A DNA stretch of 28,149 nt, from positions 1 through 28,149 of the forward strand of contig CBESNA010000057.1 in NCBI GenBank assembly GCA_965530755.1, in the 5' to 3' direction. Each line of letters starts with the position of its first letter. The first letter of the stretch is position 1. The stretch is from SZUA-35 sp965530755. GTDB lineage: Bacteria > Actinomycetota > Acidimicrobiia > Acidimicrobiales > SZUA-35. The translations under genes were made by a program, and so were the position numbers. The notes under the pieces were generated by a model that saw only the letters and a list, made by a program, of their open reading frames with translations, searched no databases and was not told the DNA's origin. Below, piece after piece: positions 1-7,930 of the stretch.

Positions 1-474
1 ACCACCACGGTCGCCCCAACCACCACCACCTCCGCCGCCGCCGACGAGGTGGTCCTCGGGCCTCAGGTCATCGCCCCACCGACCACCACTGCCCCCAGCA
101 CTCGCCTTCTCACCGGCGTTCACGCCAACAGCAGCGGTCCGAGCGCATCGGTGGCTCGTCTCTACATGGCGGTGTTCACTCGCCAGCCGGACCGCTCTGG
201 CCACGACTTCTGGGTCGGCCGTGCCAACAGCGGTGTCGACCTGATCACCATCGCGAGGGACTTCGTGGCGAGTCCCGAGTTCGTCTCGACCTATGCCCAG
301 CTGGACAACGGTGCCTTCGTCCGCCTGCTGTATCGGAACGTGATGGACCGAGCCGGCGATCGGGTAGGGATCGCCTACTGGACGGGCCGCCTCGACGGCG
401 GCACGAGCCGTTCCTTCGTCACGCTCTTGTTCTCCGAATCATCCGAATTCCGCGCCCTCACCGGCACCAAGTGA
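1..474 (+). CDS. DUF4214 domain protein, C-terminal part (5' end outside window)
   Basis: The reading frame is open from base 1, so the gene begins upstream; the GTG at 49 is only an internal codon. The first ~38 codons encode a Thr/Pro/Ala-rich linker (TTTVAPTTTTSAAA, then APPTTTAPST), typical of flexible spacers in exported proteins. Two tandem ~50-residue DUF4214 units follow. Each has the pattern LY-x3-R-x-x-(D/G)-x2-G-x2-(F/Y)W and ends in S-x-EF: the first has RLYMAVF, DFW and SPEF, the second RLLYRNV, AYW and SSEF. The same unit occurs four times in the secreted protein at 25540-27672. DUF4214 has no settled function; it is common in bacterial exported or surface proteins. Location outside the membrane is inference, because the signal peptide would lie outside the window. 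The protein ends in TGTK with no anchor or sorting signal. The gene is convergent with the AAA+ ATPase gene, 52 bp away. Confidence 0.85.
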   Translation, partial: TTTVAPTTTTSAAADEVVLGPQVIAPPTTTAPSTRLLTGVHANSSGPSASVARLYMAVFTRQPDRSGHDFWVGRANSGVDLITIARDFVASPEFVSTYAQLDNGAFVRLLYRNVMDRAGDRVGIAYWTGRLDGGTSRSFVTLLFSESSEFRALTGTK

Positions 475-526
475 CTCACCGGTACGAAGCGAGCTCGGCC
501 CGCCCGGGACCGAACAGCGCAAGAGA

Positions 527-1942
527 TCAGATACGGGCTCGGTAGCTGGCCCGGCTGCCGATTGCGTCCTTGTTGAGGCGCTTCGCGAGATGCAGGCCCT
601 CGAGAATCAGCTCGATCGCCGACGCCTGGGTGGCCGGAGCATCGTCGTCACCACACAACTCAGCGACAGGACCGGCCAGCGCCGGGACACTCGACAAGAG
701 TTTCGTGTAATCGGTAACGGGAAGATCGCCGCCGGCACTCGCAACGACCTCGTCGCCGAACTCGTCCACCACCTGGCGGATCCCCTCACCGGACACCCGC
801 GCCTTGAACACCTCGAGGATGGCCGACCGCATGAGATGATCGATGACCTCGCCGTCGCGTCCTTCGTCGAGCGACTCCACCTCGATCTTGCCGGCCGTCG
901 AGGCGATCAGAGAGTCGAGATCGCACACTCGTGGAACCACGTCGTCCTCACCGAGCGAAAGGCTGCGGCGCAACGCAGCGGCGGCAAGGGTCTCGAGATT
1001 CGAAACCGTCAGACGAACCGACACGCCGGATCGCTGGTTGACATGCGAACTGCGCCGAGCGAGATGAGTGAAGCGTGCGATGAGCTCCTCCATGAAGTCG
1101 GGGATACGCACCGCAGGGTCGGCGGGGATCGCTGCTTCCTGCCGTGCGATGGCGATCTCTGTTTCGATCTCGAGCGGGTAGTGCGTTCGGATCTGGGCTC
1201 CGAAGCGATCCTTGAGGGGCGTGATCATCCGACCACGGTTCGTGTAGTCCTCTGGGTTGGCCGACGCCACGAGCAGGACATCGAGCGGCAGGCGGACCTT
1301 GTAGCCACGGATCTGCACATCGCGTTCCTCGAGCACGTTCAGCAGTCCGACTTGGATGCGTTCGGCCAGGTCCGGGAGCTCGTTGATGGCGAACACACCA
1401 CGATTGGTACGAGGCACGAGTCCGTAGTGGAGGGTGAGCTCGTCCGAGAGGTACCGACCCTCGGCCACCTTGATGGGATCGACCTCGCCGATCAGATCCG
1501 AGATCGAGGTGTCCGGGGTGGCCAACTTCTCACCGAATCGATCGTCCCGATGGACCCAACTGATGACCGTGTCGTCGCCCTCCTCGGCGACGAGATCTTT
1601 GGCGTAACGCGAGATCGGTTGATAGGGATCGTCGTTGATCTCAGATCCGGCGATGATGGGCATCCACTCGTCGAGCAGGTTCGTGAGCGAACGAATGATC
1701 CGAGTCTTGGCCTGGCCGCGTTCACCGAGAAGTACAACGTCATGGCCGGCGAGAACCGCATGTTCCAGCTGGGGAAGAACCGTGTCCTCGAAGCCCATGA
1801 TCCCGGGGAAGAGGTCGATGCCGTTTCGGATCCGATCGATGGCGTTCGTTCGCAGCTCATCCTTGATCGTGCGGGACGCCCACCCCGAAGCGCGCAAGGC
1901 ACCGAGCGTCGTCGGGAGGTCTGATGTTGCCGTGTCAGTCAC
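527..1942 (-). CDS. MoxR/ChlI-type AAA+ ATPase (magnesium-chelatase-like)
   Basis: 471-residue AAA+ ATPase of the MoxR/magnesium chelatase I group, resembling the mycobacterial Rv0958 type. Visible motifs are Walker A GERGQAKT (73-80), a Walker B region VFAINEL (183-189, with Asn where Asp is usual before the Glu), sensor 1 SANPED (N229), an arginine-finger motif DRFGAQ (R246) and a sensor-2 candidate R310 in GVSVRLTVSN. Family members remodel protein complexes, usually with a von Willebrand A (VWA) protein that holds a metal-binding MIDAS site. No VWA gene is adjacent: the downstream neighbour is the convergent DUF4214 gene. The frame stays open upstream to 2236, but that stretch overlaps the GH2 gene and is not protein-like. 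I chose GTG 1942 because TAGGGT sits exactly 7 nt upstream, which fits a leaderless transcript. True magnesium chelation for chlorophyll is unlikely, since no pigment genes are present. Confidence 0.88.
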   Translation of the reverse strand: MTDTATSDLPTTLGALRASGWASRTIKDELRTNAIDRIRNGIDLFPGIMGFEDTVLPQLEHAVLAGHDVVLLGERGQAKTRIIRSLTNLLDEWMPIIAGSEINDDPYQPISRYAKDLVAEEGDDTVISWVHRDDRFGEKLATPDTSISDLIGEVDPIKVAEGRYLSDELTLHYGLVPRTNRGVFAINELPDLAERIQVGLLNVLEERDVQIRGYKVRLPLDVLLVASANPEDYTNRGRMITPLKDRFGAQIRTHYPLEIETEIAIARQEAAIPADPAVRIPDFMEELIARFTHLARRSSHVNQRSGVSVRLTVSNLETLAAAALRRSLSLGEDDVVPRVCDLDSLIASTAGKIEVESLDEGRDGEVIDHLMRSAILEVFKARVSGEGIRQVVDEFGDEVVASAGGDLPVTDYTKLLSSVPALAGPVAELCGDDDAPATQASAIELILEGLHLAKRLNKDAIGSRASYRARI

Positions 1943-1949
1943 CTTGGCG

Positions 1950-1955
1950 ACCCTA
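1950..1955 (-). promoter_or_regulatory. -10 box TAGGGT, leaderless start of the AAA+ ATPase gene
   Basis: TAGGGT on the minus strand ends 7 nt before GTG 1942. Transcription starting about 7 nt downstream of the -10 would begin at the start codon. No Shine-Dalgarno is present and no convincing -35 is seen. Confidence 0.6.
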
Positions 1956-2019
1956 GCCGTGGACCCCCGGCCACAAGGAAGCGGCCGGCCAATCGGCGAG
2001 GGTCCGAACGTCGAGCGGT

Positions 2020-2025
2020 TACTCT
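2020..2025 (+). promoter_or_regulatory. -10 box TACTCT, leaderless start of the GH2 gene
   Basis: TACTCT ends 6 nt before GTG 2032, so the transcript is predicted to begin at the start codon. It shares the 89-bp divergent intergenic region with the ATPase promoter; the two -10 boxes are about 65 bp apart. No clear -35 hexamer is visible. Confidence 0.6.
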
Positions 2026-2031
2026 CGGCCC

Positions 2032-4167
2032 GTGTCCGAGCACGAGGGGGTGACTGTCGACCTTTCCGGTGGGTGGCGGGTGGCGCCTCTATCGACGCGC
2101 CTGCATCGAGTCGGCGCCGACCCCGACCTCGACGACTCCGGATGGGAGACCATCCAGGTTCCCGGCCACTGGGGCACGACCGCCGTGTTTGCCGACAACT
2201 CGGAGCCGCTCCTTCATCGCACCCGATTCTCGTCACCCGAGATGCGAGAGGGCGAGCGCGCCTGGCTGGCGTTCGATGGCGTCATGTCGATGTCGGACGT
2301 CTGGCTCGATGGCGGATTCGTCGGTACCACCGACATGTACTTCTCGCCCCGCTCGTTCGAGGTGTCAGATGCCATGAGAGCACGGTCCGAGCACTCGCTT
2401 GCCGTCGAGGTGGCGTGCCCGGCGCCCGGCACGTCACGATCCAAGCGAACCTTCACCGGGTCGATCCAAACCGGTCCTTTGGCGCCGCCCGGAAGCCCCG
2501 GTGGGATCTGGCGACCCGTCCGACTCGAGGTCACGGGACCCGTCGCCATCCGGTTCAGCCGCCTTTTCTGTCGGAGCGCCTCCTCGGAACACGCGGTGAT
2601 CGCGTCGCGCCTCGTTCTCGATGCAGCGGCCGGCCGGCGGGTCCTCGTCACGACCACGGTCACCGGACCTGGCGGAGCCGTTGTCCTGGAATCATCCGAC
2701 CACCACGACCTCGCCGCCGGTGAGAACCGCATCGAGTGGGATGTCGATGTCGAGCTCCCGATGCTGTGGTGGCCCCGATCGCTGGGAGAGCAGCCCCTCT
2801 ACGACGTGACGGTGGAGGTCGCCACCGAGGACGACCACCTGCCGCTCGTGCGCACCTGGCGGACCGGCCTTCGTTCGGTGGAGGTCCGCAACCTGCGGTG
2901 GCACGTCAACGGCGAGTCCTTGTTCGTAAAAGGCATCACGGTTGGTCCGCAGGGGCGTTTCCTGGCCGACAAGACTGCGGAGGAGCTGGAGCGAGATCTG
3001 GTGATCGCAGCCGACGCCGGCCTCGACCTGGTCAGGCTTCACACCCACATCACCCGCCCGGAGGTGTACCGAGCCGCCGACCGCCTCGGGCTGCTGATCT
3101 GGCAAGACCTCCCAATCGTGGGTGGTTATGCGTTCTCCGCTGGGCGCAAGGCGCAGCGGCTGGCCCGCGCCGCTGCCGATCTGCTCGCCCACCACCCGTC
3201 TATCAGCGTCTGGTGTGCTCACGATGAACCGAACGGTCCACCGCTCCCGGTGCCCGAGCCCGGGGAGGCGCCGTCGAGCCGAGGGTTGAGTCGTCACATC
3301 GCGCCCAGCTGGAACCGATCCGTCCTCGATCCACTCGTGAGACGGGAGCTGCGTTCGTCCGACCCGTCCCGCTCGGTGATCCAGCGATCGGGAGGTCTAC
3401 CGGGGGTGACGACTCGCGGCGCATCGGACGCGCACCTGTGGCTGGGGTGGCACAACGGTACGCATTCCGAGCTGCCTGAGGTGCTGCACACCTGGCCCCG
3501 GCTCGCGACCTTTCTCGGTGGCTTCGGTTCGCAAACAGTGCGCGTCGGCGAATGGGACGAAACCGAACCGACGTGGCAGACCGCCCAGCGAGGAGCGTTC
3601 GAGCACTACCAGCCTCGGCGGGCCTACCGCGACGGCGAAGCCTGGGCCAGGGCGACCCAGATGTACCAGGCCGACCTGATCCGATCGCAGATCGGCACGA
3701 TGCGACGCTTGAAGTACCGTCCGGCGGGCGGGTTCTGCCTCACAGCACTCTTCGACGCCGAGCCGGACGGAGGGTTCGGCATCCTCGATCACGACCGGCG
3801 GCCGAAGCCTTCGTTCGAAGCCGTCGTCGATGCTTGCCGGCCGGTGGTCGTCGTGGCCGACCAGCTTCCCGGCACCACCTCATGCGGTGAGCAACTGACG
3901 GTCGCAATCCACGCGGTCAGCGATCTCAGACGTCGCATCGAGGACGTGTCAGTGCGAGTGCGAGCCGAATGCGGGACCTGGTCGGTGGAACGGCGCTGGG
4001 TCGGCGACCTACCCGCTGACTCGTGCGAGCACGTCGGCACGCTCGACGTGGAAGTACCGGACATCACCGGTCTGCTCACGGTCGACGTCGAACTCGACGC
4101 TGCCGACCACATGGTGACCCATCGAGCGAGCACCGTGGTCATCCCCGCCGCCGAGGCCCACGGCTGA
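2032..4167 (+). CDS. Glycoside hydrolase family 2-like protein lacking the expected nucleophile
   Basis: 711 residues with GH2 architecture: an N-terminal jelly-roll sugar-binding domain (about 10-180, with GGWRV and W-x-TIQVPGHWG), an Ig-like domain (about 185-290), a TIM barrel (about 290-605) and a C-terminal beta domain. Barrel signatures include the strand with VKGITVGPQG, LVRLHTHI, LIWQDLP and WCAHDEP. E399 in HDEP is the expected acid/base residue, with Asp398 where GH2 enzymes usually have Asn. In beta-mannosidase-like relatives the nucleophile Glu lies in a motif like FVSEFGAQ; here the aligned stretch is FLGGFGSQ, so Gly497 replaces it. I read these codons (ggt ggc ttc ggt) directly. 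The protein may therefore be a carbohydrate-binding or altered-activity paralogue rather than a retaining glycosidase. There is no signal peptide, so it is probably cytoplasmic. GTG 2032 is chosen for its leaderless -10. The gene is divergent from the AAA+ gene, with no sugar transporter nearby. Confidence 0.85.
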   Translation: MSEHEGVTVDLSGGWRVAPLSTRLHRVGADPDLDDSGWETIQVPGHWGTTAVFADNSEPLLHRTRFSSPEMREGERAWLAFDGVMSMSDVWLDGGFVGTTDMYFSPRSFEVSDAMRARSEHSLAVEVACPAPGTSRSKRTFTGSIQTGPLAPPGSPGGIWRPVRLEVTGPVAIRFSRLFCRSASSEHAVIASRLVLDAAAGRRVLVTTTVTGPGGAVVLESSDHHDLAAGENRIEWDVDVELPMLWWPRSLGEQPLYDVTVEVATEDDHLPLVRTWRTGLRSVEVRNLRWHVNGESLFVKGITVGPQGRFLADKTAEELERDLVIAADAGLDLVRLHTHITRPEVYRAADRLGLLIWQDLPIVGGYAFSAGRKAQRLARAAADLLAHHPSISVWCAHDEPNGPPLPVPEPGEAPSSRGLSRHIAPSWNRSVLDPLVRRELRSSDPSRSVIQRSGGLPGVTTRGASDAHLWLGWHNGTHSELPEVLHTWPRLATFLGGFGSQTVRVGEWDETEPTWQTAQRGAFEHYQPRRAYRDGEAWARATQMYQADLIRSQIGTMRRLKYRPAGGFCLTALFDAEPDGGFGILDHDRRPKPSFEAVVDACRPVVVVADQLPGTTSCGEQLTVAIHAVSDLRRRIEDVSVRVRAECGTWSVERRWVGDLPADSCEHVGTLDVEVPDITGLLTVDVELDAADHMVTHRASTVVIPAAEAHG

Positions 4168-4215
4168 CCAGCCGGCCACCACATGATCGAGTGATGTATG
4201 CCCTGCTCACGAGAG

Positions 4216-4246
4216 TTGGCCGGGTCACCCCGTCGGCGACTACCTT
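4216..4246 (+). promoter_or_regulatory. Candidate promoter of sdhCAB
   Basis: TTGGCC (4216-4221) and TACCTT (4241-4246) are separated by 19 bp in the 130-bp gap before sdhC. This predicts a leader of about 45 nt. The spacer is longer than the usual 17 bp, so the -35 assignment is tentative. Confidence 0.35.
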
Positions 4247-4297
4247 GATGCCGGTTTCCGTTCTGCCCAACAGCAAGTCCACGACAGCGAGGTTCCG

Positions 4298-5062
4298 GTG
4301 GCTACACCGACCATCACCAAGAAATCAGCACAACCCGTTCGGCGAGACAAGCCGAAAGAGCTGCCATTCCCGCTCAACATCTATCAGACCGCGGTCGGCA
4401 AGAAATGGGTGATGGCCATCACCGGTCTCATGTTGCTTGGTTTCGTGCTGTTCCACATGTTGGGAAACCTGAAGCTGTACATCGGCGAGATCGAACACAA
4501 CGGCGAGCTCGAACAGGACATCAACATCTACGGCGAGTTCCTGCGCGACATGCTGACGCCGCTGTTCCCTCGCACGTACTTCCTGTGGTTGCTGCGGTTC
4601 GGCCTGATCGGCGCCTTCGGCCTGCACATCCATTCCGCCTACACCCTGACCCGGCTCAACCAGGCCAGCAACGTGCGCTACCAGTCGAAGCCAGACTGGT
4701 TGGCTTCGAACTTCGCCAGCCGCACCATGCGAGTCAGCGGCATCATCGTGGCGCTCTACCTCGTGTTCCACCTGGCTGATCTCACGTGGGGCGTCATCCC
4801 TGGCTACGACTACATCCGCGGCGACGTCTACCACAACGTCACCGAGAGCCTGTCGAACCCGATTGTCGCCATCGTCTACATCATCGCCAACATGGCGTTG
4901 GCGCTCCACATCTACCACGGCGCCTGGAGCCTCTTCCAGAGCCTTGGCATCAACAACCCCCGATACAACGCCGCTCGGCGTTACTTCGCAGCCGGCTTCG
5001 CGCTGCTGATTCTCGTCGGCAACATCAGCTTCCCCCTCGCCGTCCTGGCTGACCTGGTCTGA
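4298..5062 (+). CDS. sdhC: Succinate dehydrogenase cytochrome b subunit (b558 type)
   Basis: 254-residue membrane anchor that binds heme b and passes electrons from the SdhAB iron-sulfur centres to the quinone pool. It fits the single-polypeptide b558 family, with five hydrophobic segments at about 39-59, 92-115, 145-165, 186-208 and 228-251. Candidate heme-ligand histidines are H53 (LFHMLGN), H110/H112 (LHIHSA), H158 (VFHLAD) and H204/H207 (LHIYHGAW), consistent with a di-heme anchor. Such anchors usually serve menaquinone-linked enzymes, which is inference here. No separate sdhD is present, as expected for this type. The start is GTG 4298, preceded by a weak GAGG in gcgaggttccg. It is the first gene of an sdhC-sdhA-sdhB operon; its stop codon overlaps the Shine-Dalgarno of sdhA 11 bp downstream. 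Confidence 0.95.
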   Translation: MATPTITKKSAQPVRRDKPKELPFPLNIYQTAVGKKWVMAITGLMLLGFVLFHMLGNLKLYIGEIEHNGELEQDINIYGEFLRDMLTPLFPRTYFLWLLRFGLIGAFGLHIHSAYTLTRLNQASNVRYQSKPDWLASNFASRTMRVSGIIVALYLVFHLADLTWGVIPGYDYIRGDVYHNVTESLSNPIVAIVYIIANMALALHIYHGAWSLFQSLGINNPRYNAARRYFAAGFALLILVGNISFPLAVLADLV

Positions 5063-5073
5063 GGAGACCCTTC

Positions 5074-7029
5074 ATGGCATCAACCACCGAATCCCCCACC
5101 GTCAACCCAGACGGCACGCTCAATGGCCATGCTCCGGACGGCCCGCTTGCCGAGAAATGGGACAAGCACAAGTTCGACGTCAAGCTGGTCAACCCCGCCA
5201 ACAAGCGAAAGTTCAAGATCATCGTGGTCGGCACCGGGCTCGCCGGAGCCTCGGCGGCGGCCACGCTGGCCGAGCTCGGCTACAAGGTCGACGCCTTCAC
5301 GTTCCACGATTCCCCCCGCCGGGCGCACTCGATCGCCGCACAGGGCGGCATCAACGCCTCGAAGAACTACCAGAACGACGGCGACAGCACGTACCGCCTG
5401 TTCTACGACACCATCAAGGGCGGCGACTACCGCGGCCGCGAGGCAAACACGTATCGCCTGGCCGAGGTGTCCACCAACATCATCGACCAAATGACTGCCC
5501 AGGGCGTCCCCTTCGCCCGTGACTACGGGGGCCTGCTGGCCAACCGTTCCTTCGGTGGCGCCCAGGTGTCCCGCACGTTCTACGCACGGGGCCAGACCGG
5601 TCAACAGCTGCTGCTCGGCGCCTACCAACAGATGATGCGTATGGTCGGCGAAGGCAAGATCAACATGCACACCCGTTCGGAGATGCTCGACCTCGTGATG
5701 AAGGACGGCGAGGCGTGCGGCATCGTCACTCGTGATCTCGTCACTGGAGAAATCGAGAGCCACTCGGCCCACGCTGTGGTGCTCTGCACCGGCGGCTACG
5801 GCAACGTGTTCTACCTGAGCACCAACGCGATGAGCTGCAACGTCACCGCCGCGTGGCGGGCCCATCGCAAGGGCGCCTTCTTCGCCAACCCGTGTTACAC
5901 GCAGATCCACCCGACCTGCATTCCGGCGGCAGACGAATTCCAGTCAAAGCTCACGCTGATGTCGGAGTCACTCCGGAACGACGGCCGCATCTGGGTGCCG
6001 CGAGACCCGGACGAGAAGCGCCCCGCAGCCCAGATTCCAGAGGCCGAGCGCTACTACTACCTGGAAGAGAAGTATCCGGCCTTCGGCAACCTGGTGCCTC
6101 GCGATGTAGCGAGCCGCAACGCCAAGACGGTCGTGGATCAGGGCATGGGTGTCGGTCCGCTCAAGAACGGCGTCTACCTCGACTTCTCCGACGCCATCAA
6201 CCGCGACGGCGCCGACACCATCGAGGCCAAGTACGGCAATCTGTTCCAGATGTACGAGCGCATCACCGGTGAAGATCCCTACACCGTGCCGATGCGGATC
6301 TACCCGGCGTCGCACTACACGATGGGCGGCCTCTGGGTCGACTACAACCTGCAGACCAACATCAAGGGTCTCTACGCCTGCGGTGAGGCCAACTTCTCCG
6401 ATCACGGAGCGAACCGTCTCGGAGCCTCGGCGCTGATGCAGGGCCTGGCCGATGGTTACTTCGTCCTGCCGTACACGATCGGCAACGGTCTCGCCCCGAA
6501 GCTTGGCACCCAGCCGGTCTCCACCGACGACGAGGTGTTCAAGGCTGCGGAGCAAGACGTGCGTGATCGCATCAACACCTTCATGAGCATCGGCGGCACC
6601 AAGTCTCCCGACTACTTCCACCGCGAGCTCGGGAAGCTCGTGTGGGACTACATCGGCATGGAGCGCGACCAGAACGGCCTCGAGAAGGCAGTATCGGAGA
6701 TCCGGGCGCTGCGCGACGAGTTCTGGAAGGATCTGCGAGTCCTCGGCAACACCGACACGCTCAACAGCTCGCTCGAGAATGCCGGGCGAGTGGCCGATTT
6801 CTTCGAGCTCGCAGAGCTGATGGCTCGCGACGCACTCGATCGTAGCGAGAGCTGCGGTGGCCACTTCCGGACCGAGTCCCAAACACCCGAGGGCGAGGCG
6901 CTTCGCAATGACGAGGACTTCGCTCATGTCTCGGCCTGGGAGTGGATCGACAAGGACACGCCATGGATCAAGCACAAGGAAGAACTCGACTTCGAGTTCG
7001 TCGAACTGACGCAGCGTTCCTACAAGTGA
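5074..7029 (+). CDS. sdhA: Succinate dehydrogenase / fumarate reductase flavoprotein subunit
   Basis: 651-residue catalytic subunit that oxidises succinate to fumarate on covalently bound FAD at the cytoplasmic face of the membrane. The FAD dinucleotide fold is at 50-69 (VVGTGLAGASAAATLAELG). H85 in RAHSIAAQGGINA is the expected covalent-FAD histidine. Substrate-site residues visible are H279 (IHPTCIP), R301 (ESLRNDGR, the expected proton-shuttle Arg), H414 (ASHYTMGG) and R448 (GANRLGASAL). The LRNDGR form and the length resemble the Wolinella/Bacteroidetes-like three-subunit enzymes rather than the E. coli type, which fits the b558-type SdhC. The start ATG 5074 has a strong Shine-Dalgarno, AGGAGA, overlapping the sdhC stop, so translation is probably coupled. 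Confidence 0.97.
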   Translation: MASTTESPTVNPDGTLNGHAPDGPLAEKWDKHKFDVKLVNPANKRKFKIIVVGTGLAGASAAATLAELGYKVDAFTFHDSPRRAHSIAAQGGINASKNYQNDGDSTYRLFYDTIKGGDYRGREANTYRLAEVSTNIIDQMTAQGVPFARDYGGLLANRSFGGAQVSRTFYARGQTGQQLLLGAYQQMMRMVGEGKINMHTRSEMLDLVMKDGEACGIVTRDLVTGEIESHSAHAVVLCTGGYGNVFYLSTNAMSCNVTAAWRAHRKGAFFANPCYTQIHPTCIPAADEFQSKLTLMSESLRNDGRIWVPRDPDEKRPAAQIPEAERYYYLEEKYPAFGNLVPRDVASRNAKTVVDQGMGVGPLKNGVYLDFSDAINRDGADTIEAKYGNLFQMYERITGEDPYTVPMRIYPASHYTMGGLWVDYNLQTNIKGLYACGEANFSDHGANRLGASALMQGLADGYFVLPYTIGNGLAPKLGTQPVSTDDEVFKAAEQDVRDRINTFMSIGGTKSPDYFHRELGKLVWDYIGMERDQNGLEKAVSEIRALRDEFWKDLRVLGNTDTLNSSLENAGRVADFFELAELMARDALDRSESCGGHFRTESQTPEGEALRNDEDFAHVSAWEWIDKDTPWIKHKEELDFEFVELTQRSYK

Positions 7030-7060
7030 CCAACCCGAGAACGATCAGCAGAAAGCAACC

Positions 7061-7834
7061 ATGAGCAACCTCCTCAACCTCACCCTGCAGATCTGGCGTC
7101 AAGCCGGCCCCGATGCTCCCGGGAGCTTCGAGACCCACCAGGCCAGGAACATCCCAGACGACGCCTCGTTCCTCGAGATGCTCGACGTGGTCAACGAAGA
7201 CATGATCGAAGCCGGCAAGGTGCCGATCGAGTTCCCGCACGACTGTCGCGAGGGCATCTGCGGCACCTGCGGTGTCATGATCAACGGCCGTGCGCACGGT
7301 CAGGAGAAGGGCACTGCTGTTTGCCAGCTGCACATGCGCAAGTTCAACGACGGCGACACGATCGTGATCGAGCCGTGGCGGGCGGCAGCCTTCCCGATCG
7401 TGAAGGACCTCGTGGTGAACCGCTCGGCGCTCGACGACATCATCGCCTCCGGCGGCTTCGTATCGGCCCCGACGGGCAACGCCCGGGACGCCAACGAGAT
7501 CCTGATCCCGAAAGAGGCTTCCGAGTCCGCCATGGATGCTGCGTCCTGCATCGGCTGTGGTGCCTGTGTGGCTGCGTGCCCGAACTCGGCAGGCCAGTTG
7601 TTCACCGCGGCCAAGCTATGGCATCTCAATTCGCTGCCGCAGGGTCAGCCCGAGCGCTACAAGCGAACCGAGGCGATGGTCGAGACGATGGAGCAGTTCT
7701 TCGGAAGCTGCACCAACCACGGCGAGTGCTCCGAGGCATGTCCGAAGGAGATCAGCCTCGACTTCATTGCCTACATGAACCGCGACTACGTGAAGTCCAA
7801 GGTGGTCAACCGCCGCCTCTCTGGTCAGCGCTGA
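7061..7834 (+). CDS. sdhB: Succinate dehydrogenase / fumarate reductase iron-sulfur subunit
   Basis: 257-residue electron-transfer subunit linking the SdhA flavin to SdhC heme and quinone. The N-terminal ferredoxin-like domain carries the [2Fe-2S] cysteines C62, C67, C70 (CREGICGTC) and C88; the last spacing is longer than in E. coli SdhB. The C-terminal domain holds CIGCGACVAACP (C163, C166, C169, C173) and CTNHGECSEACP (C217, C223, C227) for the [4Fe-4S] and [3Fe-4S] centres. All expected cysteines are present. The ATG lies 31 bp after the sdhA stop, preceded by a weak purine tract (agaaag). It is the last gene of the operon, followed after 15 bp by a long hairpin. Confidence 0.96.
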   Translation: MSNLLNLTLQIWRQAGPDAPGSFETHQARNIPDDASFLEMLDVVNEDMIEAGKVPIEFPHDCREGICGTCGVMINGRAHGQEKGTAVCQLHMRKFNDGDTIVIEPWRAAAFPIVKDLVVNRSALDDIIASGGFVSAPTGNARDANEILIPKEASESAMDAASCIGCGACVAACPNSAGQLFTAAKLWHLNSLPQGQPERYKRTEAMVETMEQFFGSCTNHGECSEACPKEISLDFIAYMNRDYVKSKVVNRRLSGQR

Positions 7835-7849
7835 CCCTTCACACCCCTC

Positions 7850-7899
7850 CAACTGCCAGCTTGATACGTACCTCTGGGTACGTATCAAGCTGGCAGTTG
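7850..7899. terminator. 23-bp perfect hairpin downstream of sdhCAB
   Basis: Perfect inverted repeat with arms at 7850-7872 and 7877-7899 and a 4-nt loop (tctg). It starts 15 nt after the sdhB stop and ends just upstream of the DUF368 promoter. There is no long U tract (ggtttc follows), so it may act as a factor-assisted terminator or 3'-end stabiliser rather than a classical intrinsic terminator. Confidence 0.65.
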
Positions 7900-7917
7900 A
7901 GGTTTCGGGGCCGGGGG

Positions 7918-7923
7918 TAGCCT
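7918..7923 (+). promoter_or_regulatory. -10 box TAGCCT, leaderless start of the DUF368 gene
   Basis: TAGCCT ends 7 nt before GTG 7931 and no Shine-Dalgarno is present, so a leaderless transcript is predicted. It lies 18 bp after the sdh hairpin, insulating this gene from the sdh operon. Confidence 0.6.
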
Positions 7924-7930
7924 CTGAGCG

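Noticed and set aside
1..110. ACC-rich tract, possible microsatellite
   Set aside because: It is in frame and encodes a Thr/Pro/Ala linker of a secreted protein.
590..1924. 444-codon open frame on the + strand opposite the AAA+ ATPase gene
   Set aside because: Antisense to a clear AAA+ gene. It has no recognisable motifs and is rich in Arg, His and Asp, as expected for a GC-rich shadow frame.
4161..4174. Short CGGCT/AGCCG inverted repeat at the end of the GH2 gene, considered as a terminator
   Set aside because: The stem is only 5 bp, overlaps the stop codon and has no T run.
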